From the NCBI GenBank assembly GCA_037349315.1, contig JBAIAC010000068.1:20675001-20739000 (forward strand): a DNA stretch of 64,000 bases, in the 5' to 3' direction. A program made the position numbers and the translations under genes. The notes under the pieces are model-generated. The model saw only the letters and a list, made by a program, of their open reading frames with translations, searched no databases and was not told the DNA's origin. Positions 1 to 12,100 of this stretch are shown here, piece after piece. Within the stretch, counting starts at the first letter, position 1. Each line of letters opens with the position of its first letter. This DNA comes from Chelydra serpentina (lineage: Eukaryota > Chordata > Testudines > Chelydridae).

Positions 1-78
1 GAGAGCATCTCTGCTGCATAAATGACATTTTCTGGTCCCCTGAGTGATTAAGACTAATTGGAGACAAAAGTATATTAC

Positions 79-182
79 CTGTTGTACGAGTTGACAAAGA
101 GATGAAGATTGGTTTGATTCATATCATTGACAATATGTTGGCGATAAGTATGGATCAGATCGTGGCTGTTATGAATCTCTTC
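79..182 (-). CDS. NDRG1: NDRG1 exon 10 (residues 199-232 and two bases of codon 233); last exon in the window
   Basis: The acceptor TAATCTAG precedes 182 and the donor AACAG|GTAATA follows 79; length 104 nt. The first part, [20 protein letters not shown], is followed by [14 protein letters not shown]. The start of this exon is the least conserved part of the visible protein, whereas [12 protein letters not shown] is unchanged. It ends with AG, so codon 233 is completed in an exon outside the window. Confidence 0.95.
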
Positions 183-3100
183 CTAGATTAAAAATAGTAG
201 TAGCTTAATATTAAATGACACTATATGATAAATGGCATTGTAGTATTACTTAATTACAAATAAATGAAGACTTATTAAAACAAGCAAGCTCCTTTAAGAA
301 GCTTTTTACTGACTGGCGTTCTCAAACCATTGGTACTAATATCAGTTTTTTTAGGGTTGGAAGTATTGCAGATTGTCTGAAAGTCAGTTCCAGGACTTAA
401 ATATATTGAGGTACAGTTTTATTAATTCAAGGCACTTAATCTCATAACATTGAATGGTTTGCAGTTTGCTTGTGCAGTGTTGATCAACCTGAAATCCACA
501 TCCTTTCTAACAACCCAAAGGATGCAAAGAAAAGTCAATTAAGACATGTATAGTATCAAGGAAATATAGTTAACACTACTAAGACACTTAATCCTGAAGA
601 GCCAGACTTAAAAACAGGTCGTCAAGTAAAAACAAAAAGTTTAGTAATTATGTTCAGACCAAAACAGATGTTCAAAGAGTGACAAAAAATTAGTGAACAT
701 TTGCAAAATTGAGCTCAGTTTTGTAGGACAAGGGCAAGTTTCAAGGTCTTTAAAGACAGTAGTCTTTGAAAGTTAGTACTTTAAGAGTCTCACTCTACAC
801 AAGCTTTAGAAAATAGGCACAAAAAAAGCTTAATGTCATGCTCGTCGTTTATACCAGTAACTTGTTTTATGGATTTATGAAATATTATGGTTCCAAAGTA
901 CAGCAGGAGAGCTCTTATGAGCTAAAACAATAAGCCATATCGCACAACCAATGTTTAGAGCAGAAATTGCCACTGAAGAGTTCTGCTTATAACTTTATTT
1001 AAACAACCAATTAAATCTCTCCACTATGATTTTATGCAACCTTTCATATATTGCATATCAAACTTTAGTGATAGGGCAAGTTGCACCTGGAAACATTTGA
1101 ATTTAAAATGTTGTGAACAGTTTGCGGTTGAGACAGAAGTTATAGCTTGTGTTTTAGTTTCAGTATTTTAAAATGGTACAAAAAGTTTAAAAGTTTCCAA
1201 TGTTTGAGGGAGGATATATTAGCATTACTGGGCGTGGTGACATGCACCTGTATTCCCAGCTACCTGGGAGGCTGAGGCTGGCAGATTGCTTGAGCTATGG
1301 GGTTCTGGGCTGCAGTGTGCTATGCCGATCAAGTGTCTGGTGCCACTGACAGCCTGGTCAGCAGGTAGCTGAAGGAATGACGTGTTGTGATCGGCACTCT
1401 GAAAGGGCTGATGGACCAATTGATCAAGGTGACATTAGCATTCCCCACAATATGAGAGCTAGACAAGCGGAGCCTCAAAGTAGCTTACCTTCCCGAAAAG
1501 ATGTGAAATGACCATATCTGGAAGGGCATGAGCCCATCCTGAAATCTAAACAATGAGAAAAGGAGTTAGACATTAAACAGTATAATCAAAAGGAGGATTT
1601 GTCAGCTAGAAGTATCTCTGCTCTCCCATGATTAGGTCAGATATTTGCATTAGTTACTAGTAATCATGTCAGAAGGCACTACAAGTGCCAAGTAGCACAA
1701 ATCACACTGAAAAAGTGCCCACAGGATAGAACTCTTGGAATAGCCTTGCAGTTTACCTAGTGTAAGCACATAAGCATCAGCATAGTGAACGCACAGTAGA
1801 TAGGGAAGAATGCCCCTTACTCATGTAATCATTTCTTAGAACTTTGGACTAGCTGACATGGGCAGTTTGTGAACAAAATTCTACCCTTAGGGCAAACAAC
1901 CGGCATCTGGATAGTCTTCCTAAGTTGGTACCAAAGATGCATGCAGTAGTAGTTTCCAGAAGAAATGCAAGTAAATTTTGAAAAAGGAGAAAGGGGCAAA
2001 ATCCAATGGTACCACCTGCTAGGCTCAATGATTCCAAATGAGTGTTGAGAGAAGCACGGAAATTGGGACACTGACGAATTTAAATGAGCAAAGATCCTGG
2101 GTTGCCCTTAAGTTCAAGAAGTGATCTTGGGCATAAAGAGGTTGGAGACCACTGAGCTACAGTTTGTCAACCCTACAGGAAGTACTCTAGTTAAAATTGA
2201 AGAATTGCACCAAAAGCAATCATCCTTCAATATTGCAGCCACAAGGGAATACACACTACAAAAAAAAAAGCTTAGCTAAAATCTGATGTGACATTTTAAG
2301 AGCCCATTGTTCAAGTGCAAACCTTCATATAAAAAAAAAAAAAATCAAGATTAAAATAGATTTTGTTTTAAGAATTTTTTTTTAAACCTTAGTTGCTGCC
2401 CAGTCCATCCATCCTTCAGCACAAGGGTTTACATTGATGAGAACTAGTCCTTCCACCATTTCTGGATTGTTCAGCTGCAATTTAAGAAATCATGTGAACA
2501 TGTGAGTAGGCAGATATATGTTGTAAATGGATTAACAGTACAGAGTTTAAATTAGAGGGATAATCATTTTGGGGCAGGGCATAGGGAAGTCTAATTTTAT
2601 CATGTGAAAGATATGCAGTAAGCTTGGGTCTTTACTCAAAGTAATTTGGCTGGACAACTTTGATAATATTTATTTAACTTCCTCTCCACCTTAAAAGAGG
2701 AGAATTACCATTAAGAAACAACCACCATCCACAAGTTAACTGGGAAGAGCCCTGGGTTTAACAGATTTGATCTTTTGAATTAACCATCCTGCAGATCATA
2801 TTATTTCACTTTAAAAACTTGACTGCTTAAATAAGTGGGTATGGCAGGGTAGGAGGTATTTACATAGGCTACGGGTGTCATGTAGATTAGCTTCAAGGCT
2901 TCAAGAAAGCTCCATGAAACTTACAGCAAATCTAGTTAAGATGTAGGCACCAGCTCCAGTTCCCATTCCAATAACACTTTTCAGCCTACACAGAGCAGTT
3001 ATGTGCAATAAAACGAAAGAAAGGGTCAGTAAAAGTGCACTAAAAACAAAAGTTCCATCCAACCAATTTCTCCCTTTTAGGTCACACCTACTACATGCCA

Positions 3101-6100
3101 GTTTGTGTTTATTACAGAGCAGGTCAGCAGCAGGTGTAAATTGTCACAACTGCATTGACTTCAATGGGGCTTTGAAAATTTACACCATCAACAGATCTGC
3201 TCCTAGCAGTTAGCAAAGTAACTCTTGGTTTTAGCTAAATAGTTACATTCATGGGACATCTATCCATCTGCATTTCAGTATAGTGACAGTTAAAGTATTT
3301 CTTTAGCGAAATATACATGAGCTATAGTATTATTCTGATTCTGGAAGGGAAATCAGCTGCCCTGATTGCTAGAGAAATCTTGCAAAATACTAAGTACTGA
3401 AACTTAAGGCTTATTTTAACATTGTCCAGTAGTCATGATAGGAGGGTGTCACCCCAATCTTCTCATTCTTCAGTAGTGAAAGTGAAAGGCTGCTATGCCA
3501 GTTATCAGGCAAGACAGAAGTTAACAGAATACACTAAATTGAAACTAGTCTTATGAATGAATAACTTGAACAGCATATACCCATAAGGCATGAATAGTAC
3601 CAATTGCAGTAAATTCTTTAATTTGCACTGAACTGGAGGTCTTTGAAAACCAGTAGAAGGGGGAAAAAAATCAGCACAAGACAAACACCTTCACAAAAAT
3701 GGGTCATGCAATATTTTAATAAAAAACTGACATGAGATTGATATATTCTAATCAATGACATTAAGTGGGAAAATACACCAAACAGGCTTATTGTTTAACG
3801 TTTATCTGAATCCACATTAGAACGTCTTGCTCTGAGAGGATAGATACTGAGAATTTTTAGTGATTCAGAGTCTTACACTAAACTAAATTTTCAAGACAAC
3901 TTTATCACCGTTTGAGCAGGGAAAGAGTAAGACAAAAAGGCGTTCTGTCCAAGTTTCTGCAATAGTCGGCACCATGAACAATTTAAATTAAATGAGAAAA
4001 AAGTCTACCCAGGGACAACTTTGAAATAGCTTGCAAATTTTTTAAACAAGCAATAACTGAACAAGACTTCTCAAAACAAGGACAAGTGCCAGTAAAATTA
4101 AGTACTTTTAGAAAAAAAAGGACAAGTGCAATATAGGGAATAAGGTGGAAATTAAAAAGAATAGCAGTGAATCAATCTTTCTAAAAAGGATTTTTATAAA
4201 GAGTTGGGACAAAAATTGAGAAGCAGCACATATGAACATTTGAATTTAGAAGCTGGACATTCTCCCAAATAAATGTTAGGTGAACCTGCTTATCTACTCA
4301 GTGGAGCACATGCTGAAGGAACTGTCAGAACTCCACAAAGACCAAAACAGAGGCTGAATGATAAGTAAACAACTCTCTACTCACCCAAACTGTTTTAGGA
4401 TCCCAGGGAGCATTTCTGCGAGCTGATCCATGGAGGGATACATGTATCTACAGGAAAAAAAGGTATTGGTAAAATTCGGTAATTACCCATGCCAGCAGGG
4501 TTTCATCCACTGGAGCAGACTGGGACATTTAAGACTAAAGTAAAAAAAGACATGGGTATTATAGATGTAACACTTTGCACTTCTGGCTCAATTCAGGCAA
4601 GGATCTGAAAGTGCTTTTACAAACAATTAAGCCTCAGCACTGGTACAGTGGAGAAGTCATCATTTTGCAAATGGGGCAAGTGGAGGCATATGGAGGGAAG
4701 AAGAGGAGTAGGGCTGGCAGGAAAGTTACATTTCATGAAAAAAATAAGTTTTGATGTTTTTGTTCAGATATGGAACCAAAGCCATCATGAGTTTTTGGAA
4801 AAAACACAGCTTGGTGGTTGGGGCACTCACTCGGGACATGGGAGACCCCAGGTTCACATCCTGCTCTGCCTGATTTGGAGCTGAGACACATTCCAGACAA
4901 GTGCCCTAACCACCAGGCTACAGCAGCAGTCTCTCCAGTTGGAACCATTCCCGTGTGGAAATTAAATTCTCACTGGGCCAGAGAAAATTACTGTATAGCT
5001 GGGGGGTTAGGGCACTTCACCTGGGGCGCAGGAATTAAGCAGAGCCAAGACTTAAACCTGGATCTCCCACATCCCAAGTGAGTGCCTTAACCATCAGACT
5101 ACTGGCTACTGTAGGGCATCTCTCCACCCCACACCCAGATCCTGACTGATCTGTTTTTGAGAAGCCTTTCAGTTTCAACAAAACTGCATTTTGATAGAAA
5201 AAAAGTTGAGTCAAAAAATTTGACCAACTCTAAAGGTAAGTGACTTGCCTAATGCCACTAGTTTTGTGGCAGGAGCAATTAAATTCAAAGCTCTTGATTC
5301 AGTCTTGTTCTTTGGTCATTAGATGCTTCCTCAGTAAGGAGACTGTTCACTGCCTAAATTCAATGACCAAACTTCCCCTTTAGATCTGAAATACAAATTC
5401 TGTGCTAGTCATTCATCACATGCAATCTTAACTATGGAGCTGCAGTCACACCGCCAAACACAGACACACCAAACACAGCTGAGTTTAGTGAGCTCAGGAT
5501 TCACTGGCCTCCGTTTCCAGATCTGCCAATACTTCAGTACTTTCCTATCTTGTAGAAGTGCTGCAAGTCTTAACATCTGTTACAGAAAAAGTGCTTCTAA
5601 GACATTCACAGGGAGGGCACCAACCCCTTCCGCCCCCCCCCCCCCCAAACTAGAAGGCGTTTACAAGTAATTCATAGTGGGGAAACTAAAGTCAGTTCAA
5701 AAAGTCACCCACAAAGGAATACGCCTAAAACCAAAGAGTATAATTGTTCACCTGGAGTTTGAAGCAGAACTCCTGTCTATGTGCTGGGAGAAAAAGTGGT
5801 GCAAGATTAACTACAGTTACTGGTTCAGCTTATGGGAGCATATTTCAGCAAAAGAGTTGTGTAATTTTTCCACATGGTTTATTTCCTACTGTCCAATAAA
5901 CCTAAAAAAGCATTAAAAAAAATGTGCCCTGAAATCCCACCATGCAGTGAATAGGCTGGAGAAGTTTAAGGGTCAAATTCACTGGAGACAGAAATTGGTG
6001 AAGCTCTATTCAAGTCAGTAGAACTATGCCAGCTTGCCCCTAAGGGTTTAAAATAAGCCCTTTTGCCTTTAAGTGTGCTTCATTATTAGCATTAACCTAT

Positions 6101-9100
6101 GGCAAGTCTAACAGTCAGCTTGTCTACTGAGAGTCTAAGAGAATCAGCTAATGACTAGCTGGGCAATACTTTGGGAATTAACTCATTACTAACTGGCCAG
6201 AATTTTAACACCCTCAAGTGCTGGCTCCTACAAGAGCAATAATACAGGACTTTATAAAATGCCTCCAAGTGGATTTTGTTTTGGAATTCAAGAAATATCC
6301 CACCAGAGTAGATGCTACCGGGGTAAGCAAATGAAGCCCTTGCTGCTCACTAGTGTTCAGTAACTGAAAAACCTCTCAAACACTAGGCAGAAAACCATAG
6401 TTATCTCCTGTGAAGTGCCTACTTTCATCCATTATCAATTTCCGTGAGGTGAAGCTATGTTGGGTCATGAAAGAGGTTTTGTATATTGGGCAAGAGGAAA
6501 GGTATTTGGCTTCCTTCCCCTTGAACCACAAGCTCCCCCAATTAATGCTGGCACTTAACAGTAGGTTAGAACTACATTTAAAAGTCTTGAACAAAGGAGG
6601 CTGTGTCTCAGTGCTGCCAATGGGGAAAAGGGGGAATGCCACCATCCCTGCACCCACCCCCAACCTGGTTTTTCCACTTGCTCAAAGTTCCATAGGCCAT
6701 GGCCTGACCACTTTAAGAAGAACCATGCTTAATCAATAAAGTTGCTGCTGGAGCATTACTCTGGCAGTATGGTTGTAATGTCACTGAAATTTGACCTGCC
6801 ATCCCTCTGAACAGACAGGAGGGGCAGCCAGGCCAAATTTCAGTGGGTGGCATTGCAACCCCGTGAGCTAGTTTGCAATGCCACTCAAATTTGGCCAAGC
6901 TGCCCCAGATAAAGTGGCAGCTGGGCCAAATGCTGTTCTGACCTGGCATACAAAGTGTTCTTGTATGGCAGCACGCAGGGGAGTCCCCAGAGAACTCAAC
7001 TCCTGGTAGCACTGGCTCATGCACAGAGAGTAAAAGAGGGGAGACTTCCTGGTTGAGAGAGACAGGGGTCTCTGTAGGAAGATTGAGGGAGGAGGGATGA
7101 GCAGGGACTGGAATGGGATCCCTGATAGGGAGGCAGGGGCTAGAATTTGCCACCCCACCCCACCAGCAAGAAATATCTGAATTGACACCACACTGCTATC
7201 CTCTATCCACTTTGGGGGGGGGGGGGGGTGGAAGTGTTTTCAACTATTTCTACCAACATGGTTTAAGAACATACAGAAGACAAACTGGCACAGGTGAAGA
7301 CTCTAATCCAGTGGCCCTGCCAGAGACTGAAGTGACATTCCTGACAGGCCACTCAAAAATGACAGCAAGCACCAAAAAGAGAAGATGTAATTTGTACATG
7401 TCGTCGCTTTCACTAGTTAGGAAACCGATACTCTACAACACTGCCCACCGTGGTACATGTAGTCTTTTCAGCAATGTCAGCTGGGGGGGGTGAAGAAGAG
7501 AACGACCACGTTTCTATACTGGCAAAAAACCTAGTGTAGATATATAGTTGTCCTGCCAGGTGCACTTGTTTTTTTGTCAGTATACCTGATTTTGCTCAAA
7601 CTGGTCTAAACTATCAGGCTTAGACTAGGTCTTTGTCTCGGAAGTCACTTTAACTCTGGGTTTTTATTTTATTAATATTAAGTCTGTTATAGGAGATGGG
7701 CAACATTAGTGGTTAGGTTGCTTTGAAGGACAAAATCTACAAGACTGAGTAAATGAGAGACAAAGCTATTGCACCAAGTAAACTGAATTCACACAAGGCC
7801 TGATTGTCAGATGCTGTAAAATTTGTGTAGCACCACTGATGTAAGTGAAGCTGTGTCAGTTTATGCCAGCTGAGACTCTGGCCCACAATCTTTTCCAACA
7901 AGACTTCTCAGCTTAAAAGTAAGGGATCTAGCCCAATTCACATAACATGGATAAAAGTTCATTAACTAGTACTACTACACCTAGCTCTTACACAGTACAA
8001 CTCTTCCTTCCCTTGCCCATTTCCCTTTGCCTGTTAACAGGATATAGGAGGAGTTGCTAAGTATTAACCAAAATATGTCTTCATTTAAGGCAATCCAGTC
8101 TTATTTGGCTAAAACATCAGACGCACTTTGGCCAAGATAATCCTTTTACATGTTGGCAGGCTTTTATTAGTACAAAAAAGATTTACACTGAACAGGACAA
8201 GGGATTTTCAGCAGGGTTACAAGACAATGCTCAGGAGTTAACAGCCTAAGAGTATAAGGCAACCTATTAAGGAACTATTCTTGTTAATATTCAGCAAATT
8301 GGATTTTCCAAGTTGCACTAGCATTTTAATTTATCAAATCTGTTTACTAGCATTTCCCCCATTTTACCTCTTAAAAAAGGAATTTCTCAATTTTTGTGGT
8401 GTCTTTAGGCAAAATGAAATCAGAGTAATTAACACTATGTTTGTACTTTGGATAGATATAGCTATGAGGGAACAAGATACAGATCCACTGCAATAGTAGG
8501 AATGAAGAGCTGGAAAACGTTCTTTGCAGATTAAATTACAAATCAACTAATTTAAACTGACCAAAGCACAGACTGCTTTGAGAACCACTTTGGGAGCAGA
8601 GTCTCATTACAGTTTTAAGGAAACAACATCGTGTGACGGTGTACCCCATAAGGCTTTATGGGGAGATGCTTATAAATGTATATATGATAACTGGAATAGT
8701 TTTTATGCTATATGTGCCAGGTAACATCTCTGTAAAAGTTATGATCTACTGAATCTATTCCTCCTGGTTCTATGCATGTATCATTTTTGTAGTTGAAGTT
8801 ATGAATACTGGTTTTATATTTGCTGGTTTTATACATAGCCTTGGTAAGAGCATTGGAACAATGTCTGGAGAAAGGAATGTGCAGGTTAAGGGCCCAATCA
8901 AGAAGCACTTGACAGACAAAAGAAGTTGCAGACACCAATCCACATCTGAGTTCGGCCAGGAATGTGGCTGGGCTGGTAACTGAGTTGTGCATGGACATGT
9001 GACTTGCCCATGTAACCCCAAAACTCCATTTTGTAACTGGATGCTATACAGGGAGAGGGAGGAGTGTCTACCCAGAGGAGAAAGTCTATTTAAACCCCTG

Positions 9101-12100
9101 GAAGACCCCTCCATCTTCTCTTGAGCTAGCTAAAGAGCCTCTCCACCTCCCAATGACACACCTGAAAGAGACTGGAACAAAGGATAAGGACAATAGGGGG
9201 TGTGAGTGATTGCTGGACCCAGGCTAAGAGGACCATAGCCTGTAAAAAGGAAGTTTACTGGAACTGGTGAGGTTTTTCCATCTGTATTCAGTATGATTAG
9301 ACAGACTTGCGTGTTTTATTTTACTTAGGAATTCACTTTGTTCTGTCTATTACTTGGAAACACTTAAATCCTACTTTCTGTACTTATTAAAATAATTTTA
9401 CATATTAAGTAACCTGGAGTATGTGTTTGCCCCCCTCCAGGTACTAACAGCTGTGCATACCTCTGTATCTGTGAAATAGAGGGCAAACTATTTATGAGTT
9501 TACCCTGTATAAGCTTTATACAGGGTAAAATGGATTTATTCAGGGTTTGAACCCCATTGGGAGTTGGGCACCTGGGTGTTAAAGGCAGGGGCACTTCCTG
9601 AGCTGCTTCCAGGCAAGCCTACAGCTGTTAGGGGATGTGGTTCAGATCTGGGTCTGGGTTTGCAGCAGGCTAGCGGGTCTGGCTCAAACCAGACAGGATT
9701 CTGAAGTCCCAAGCTGGAAAAGGCAGGAAAGCAGGGGCAGGAGTAGTCTTGGCACACCAGGTGGCAGCTCCAAGGGGGTTTCTGTGATACCAACCCATCA
9801 CACATGGTATTAAAAGCGTGAATTTGCAGACCCAGATTTTAATCTCCATCACACGGATAATAGTTCAGAACATACAGAAGTTTCCCAAAAGTTTTTTAAA
9901 TTAAACTGCAGATCAAGAATGTTCTTTTCTGAACACTTAACAAGCCAACCCTGCAAGCACCAACATCTTTCCCCAGCTCCAACTCACCCAACTGGGAAAG
10001 ATGCTGCTCCATCTTGTTGCCCCGGTGCATCCACATGACAGACTGCAAAGTGTTGTGTTATTTCCTGCATATCTTCAAAGTTGAAAAGGGGGTTGAAGCA
10101 AGTTTTGTCTTCAAAAAACAGGGGGGGAAAGAATGTAATAGTTATTAAGATGAAAGACTGAATAATTTATACCGTTTTAATCCAGATATTACAAGAAACT
10201 GCAATCAGAGTTTGTATGAGCATTTTAGTCTGAGTTTCTTTTAAGTTTCTCTACAGATTTGACTTTTCAGTAATTGGTAGTATGGTTCAACCAGCTCAAC
10301 TTTGTTACATTCTTGAAGAATTGGCAACTTTATTGTTAGAAAGGGGATTAACAAAATCCTGCTCCAGATAAATGGTGTTAACTTGATTACTTTAACAACT
10401 TGAGGCAGAAAACTGGAAAAAAACGTTTCTTGCGAAACTGTTGTGTGTAATGTGATAGACCCAGGCCAGTTGGGTACAACAGAATAGTCCTATTGGGATC
10501 CGGGAAGTGGGTGGGCTTCTAAAGGATCCCACCCACCACAAGACCTGGATTCCAAATAATTCCAGGGGACAACAAATAAGAGAACAGGAATGGGCGTGAG
10601 GGTCAAAGGGCTAAAACTAAGGAACCAGAAGGGGACACCGAGCAGAGAACCCCGGACAGCGCCCACTGCTCCTCGAAAGCATCGAGGGAGCTAGCGGAGG
10701 CTGCCCAGAAGAACTCTGCCCGGATGCGTGAGCGGACGAAACAATAAAAACAGCCCCACAGTCGCAGGCCCCTCCTCCTGCCAGCCTCTCCTCTCTGGTG
10801 TTCCGAATGGCCACCTTGGCCATGGCTAGGAGGAGGTTGACGAGGTGGTCCCGCGACTTTGTGGGGCCTCAAATTGGGTGTGCGTGAATAAACAAGTGAG
10901 GGGAAAAGTGCAGCCAGAACCTCAATAAGAGGGTCTCCCTCTCGCCACAGAAGGGACAGGCTTCGGGGACCAGGGTAAACCGCGCCAAGTACACGCCCGT
11001 GCTCACTGCTCCATGCAGGAGCCGCCAGCTGATATCCCTGGCAGGCCACGGGACTAAGGTGGAATACAAACTGGCCCACCGGGGTTCCCCACCCTCCACT
11101 GCTGGTAAAAAGGTCCTGTCACTTGGTGTCTGGGTGGGATATGAGGGTGGGGTAATGGAGCGTGTGCAGCACGAACACGTATAGATGGTCCCTTGGCTCA
11201 AGGCGTGAGGAGGGGGAGGCTGGGAAGGCTCACGAGGCAAGGGGCCGATGGAGAGATCCAGAGGGCCTGGAGTGAGGGACAGGCGGGATGCACCCTCTCG
11301 CAGGACCTGTTTGAGGAAAATCCGAGCCACGGGGGACAGGGCTGCCTCCACCTCCTGGAGTACGCGCCTGGGGGTTGTAAGGGTGGAGGTACAAGGGAAC
11401 AGTAGAAGGCAGATATACTGGCCATTGGATTAGCAGTTTTCTGTTCCCTGACTGACCAGAGCAGGGACTGATCTAGGCTAATGAGAACACCTGACTAATT
11501 AACCTGCAAAGAGTCAGGTGAGGCCATTAAGGTAATGTGAACACCTGACTCCAAGACTCTGACAATATAAAAGGGCTCACTCCAGTCAGGCTGGGGAGAG
11601 CCAGAGGAGAGAAAGTGCTGCTGAAGGGCTGGGTAAGTGCCATTGGTAAGGGAGCCTTAAGGTAAGGGTGAAGAAGGGAGAAGTGGGAGAGCTGTGGAGA
11701 AGTGGCCCAGGGAAATGTAGCAACTCTGCCAGTGAAAGGTTGGCTGCCAACAGCTGCTACCATTAGGGTCCCTGGGCTAGAACCCAGAGTAGAGGGTGGG
11801 CCTGAGTTCCCCCCAACTTGCCACTACAAGGGGAAGACAGGCCTCTGGCAGGACAGGAAGCTAAACTGTTCTGAAATAAGCCCATAGGGACAACAGACTG
11901 GGAGTTCTCACCAACTTCCTGGCTGGCTTATGATGAAAAGGGCTCAGTAGACTAACCTTGGCCCTAAAGAGACGGGCTATGTGGAGGGTTGCAGTGAGCC
12001 TCTGAGGCTAGCATAAACCACCTAGAAGCGCGGGAGCCACAGGGACAAGGTTGGAGCTCTGCCACAATAAGCAGTTAAATTCTGGCACTCATGGTCAAAA

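Noticed and set aside
1227..1433. Functional 7SL RNA gene
   Set aside because: It is about 100 bases too short, the S-domain match is poor, it is bounded by a TSD, and no 7SL promoter elements are evident.
10869..11351. 160-codon minus-strand frame as a host gene
   Set aside because: It carries the zinc-binding tail of a non-LTR retrotransposon, breaks by frameshift, and has a second copy at 37.4 kb. It is called a LINE instead.
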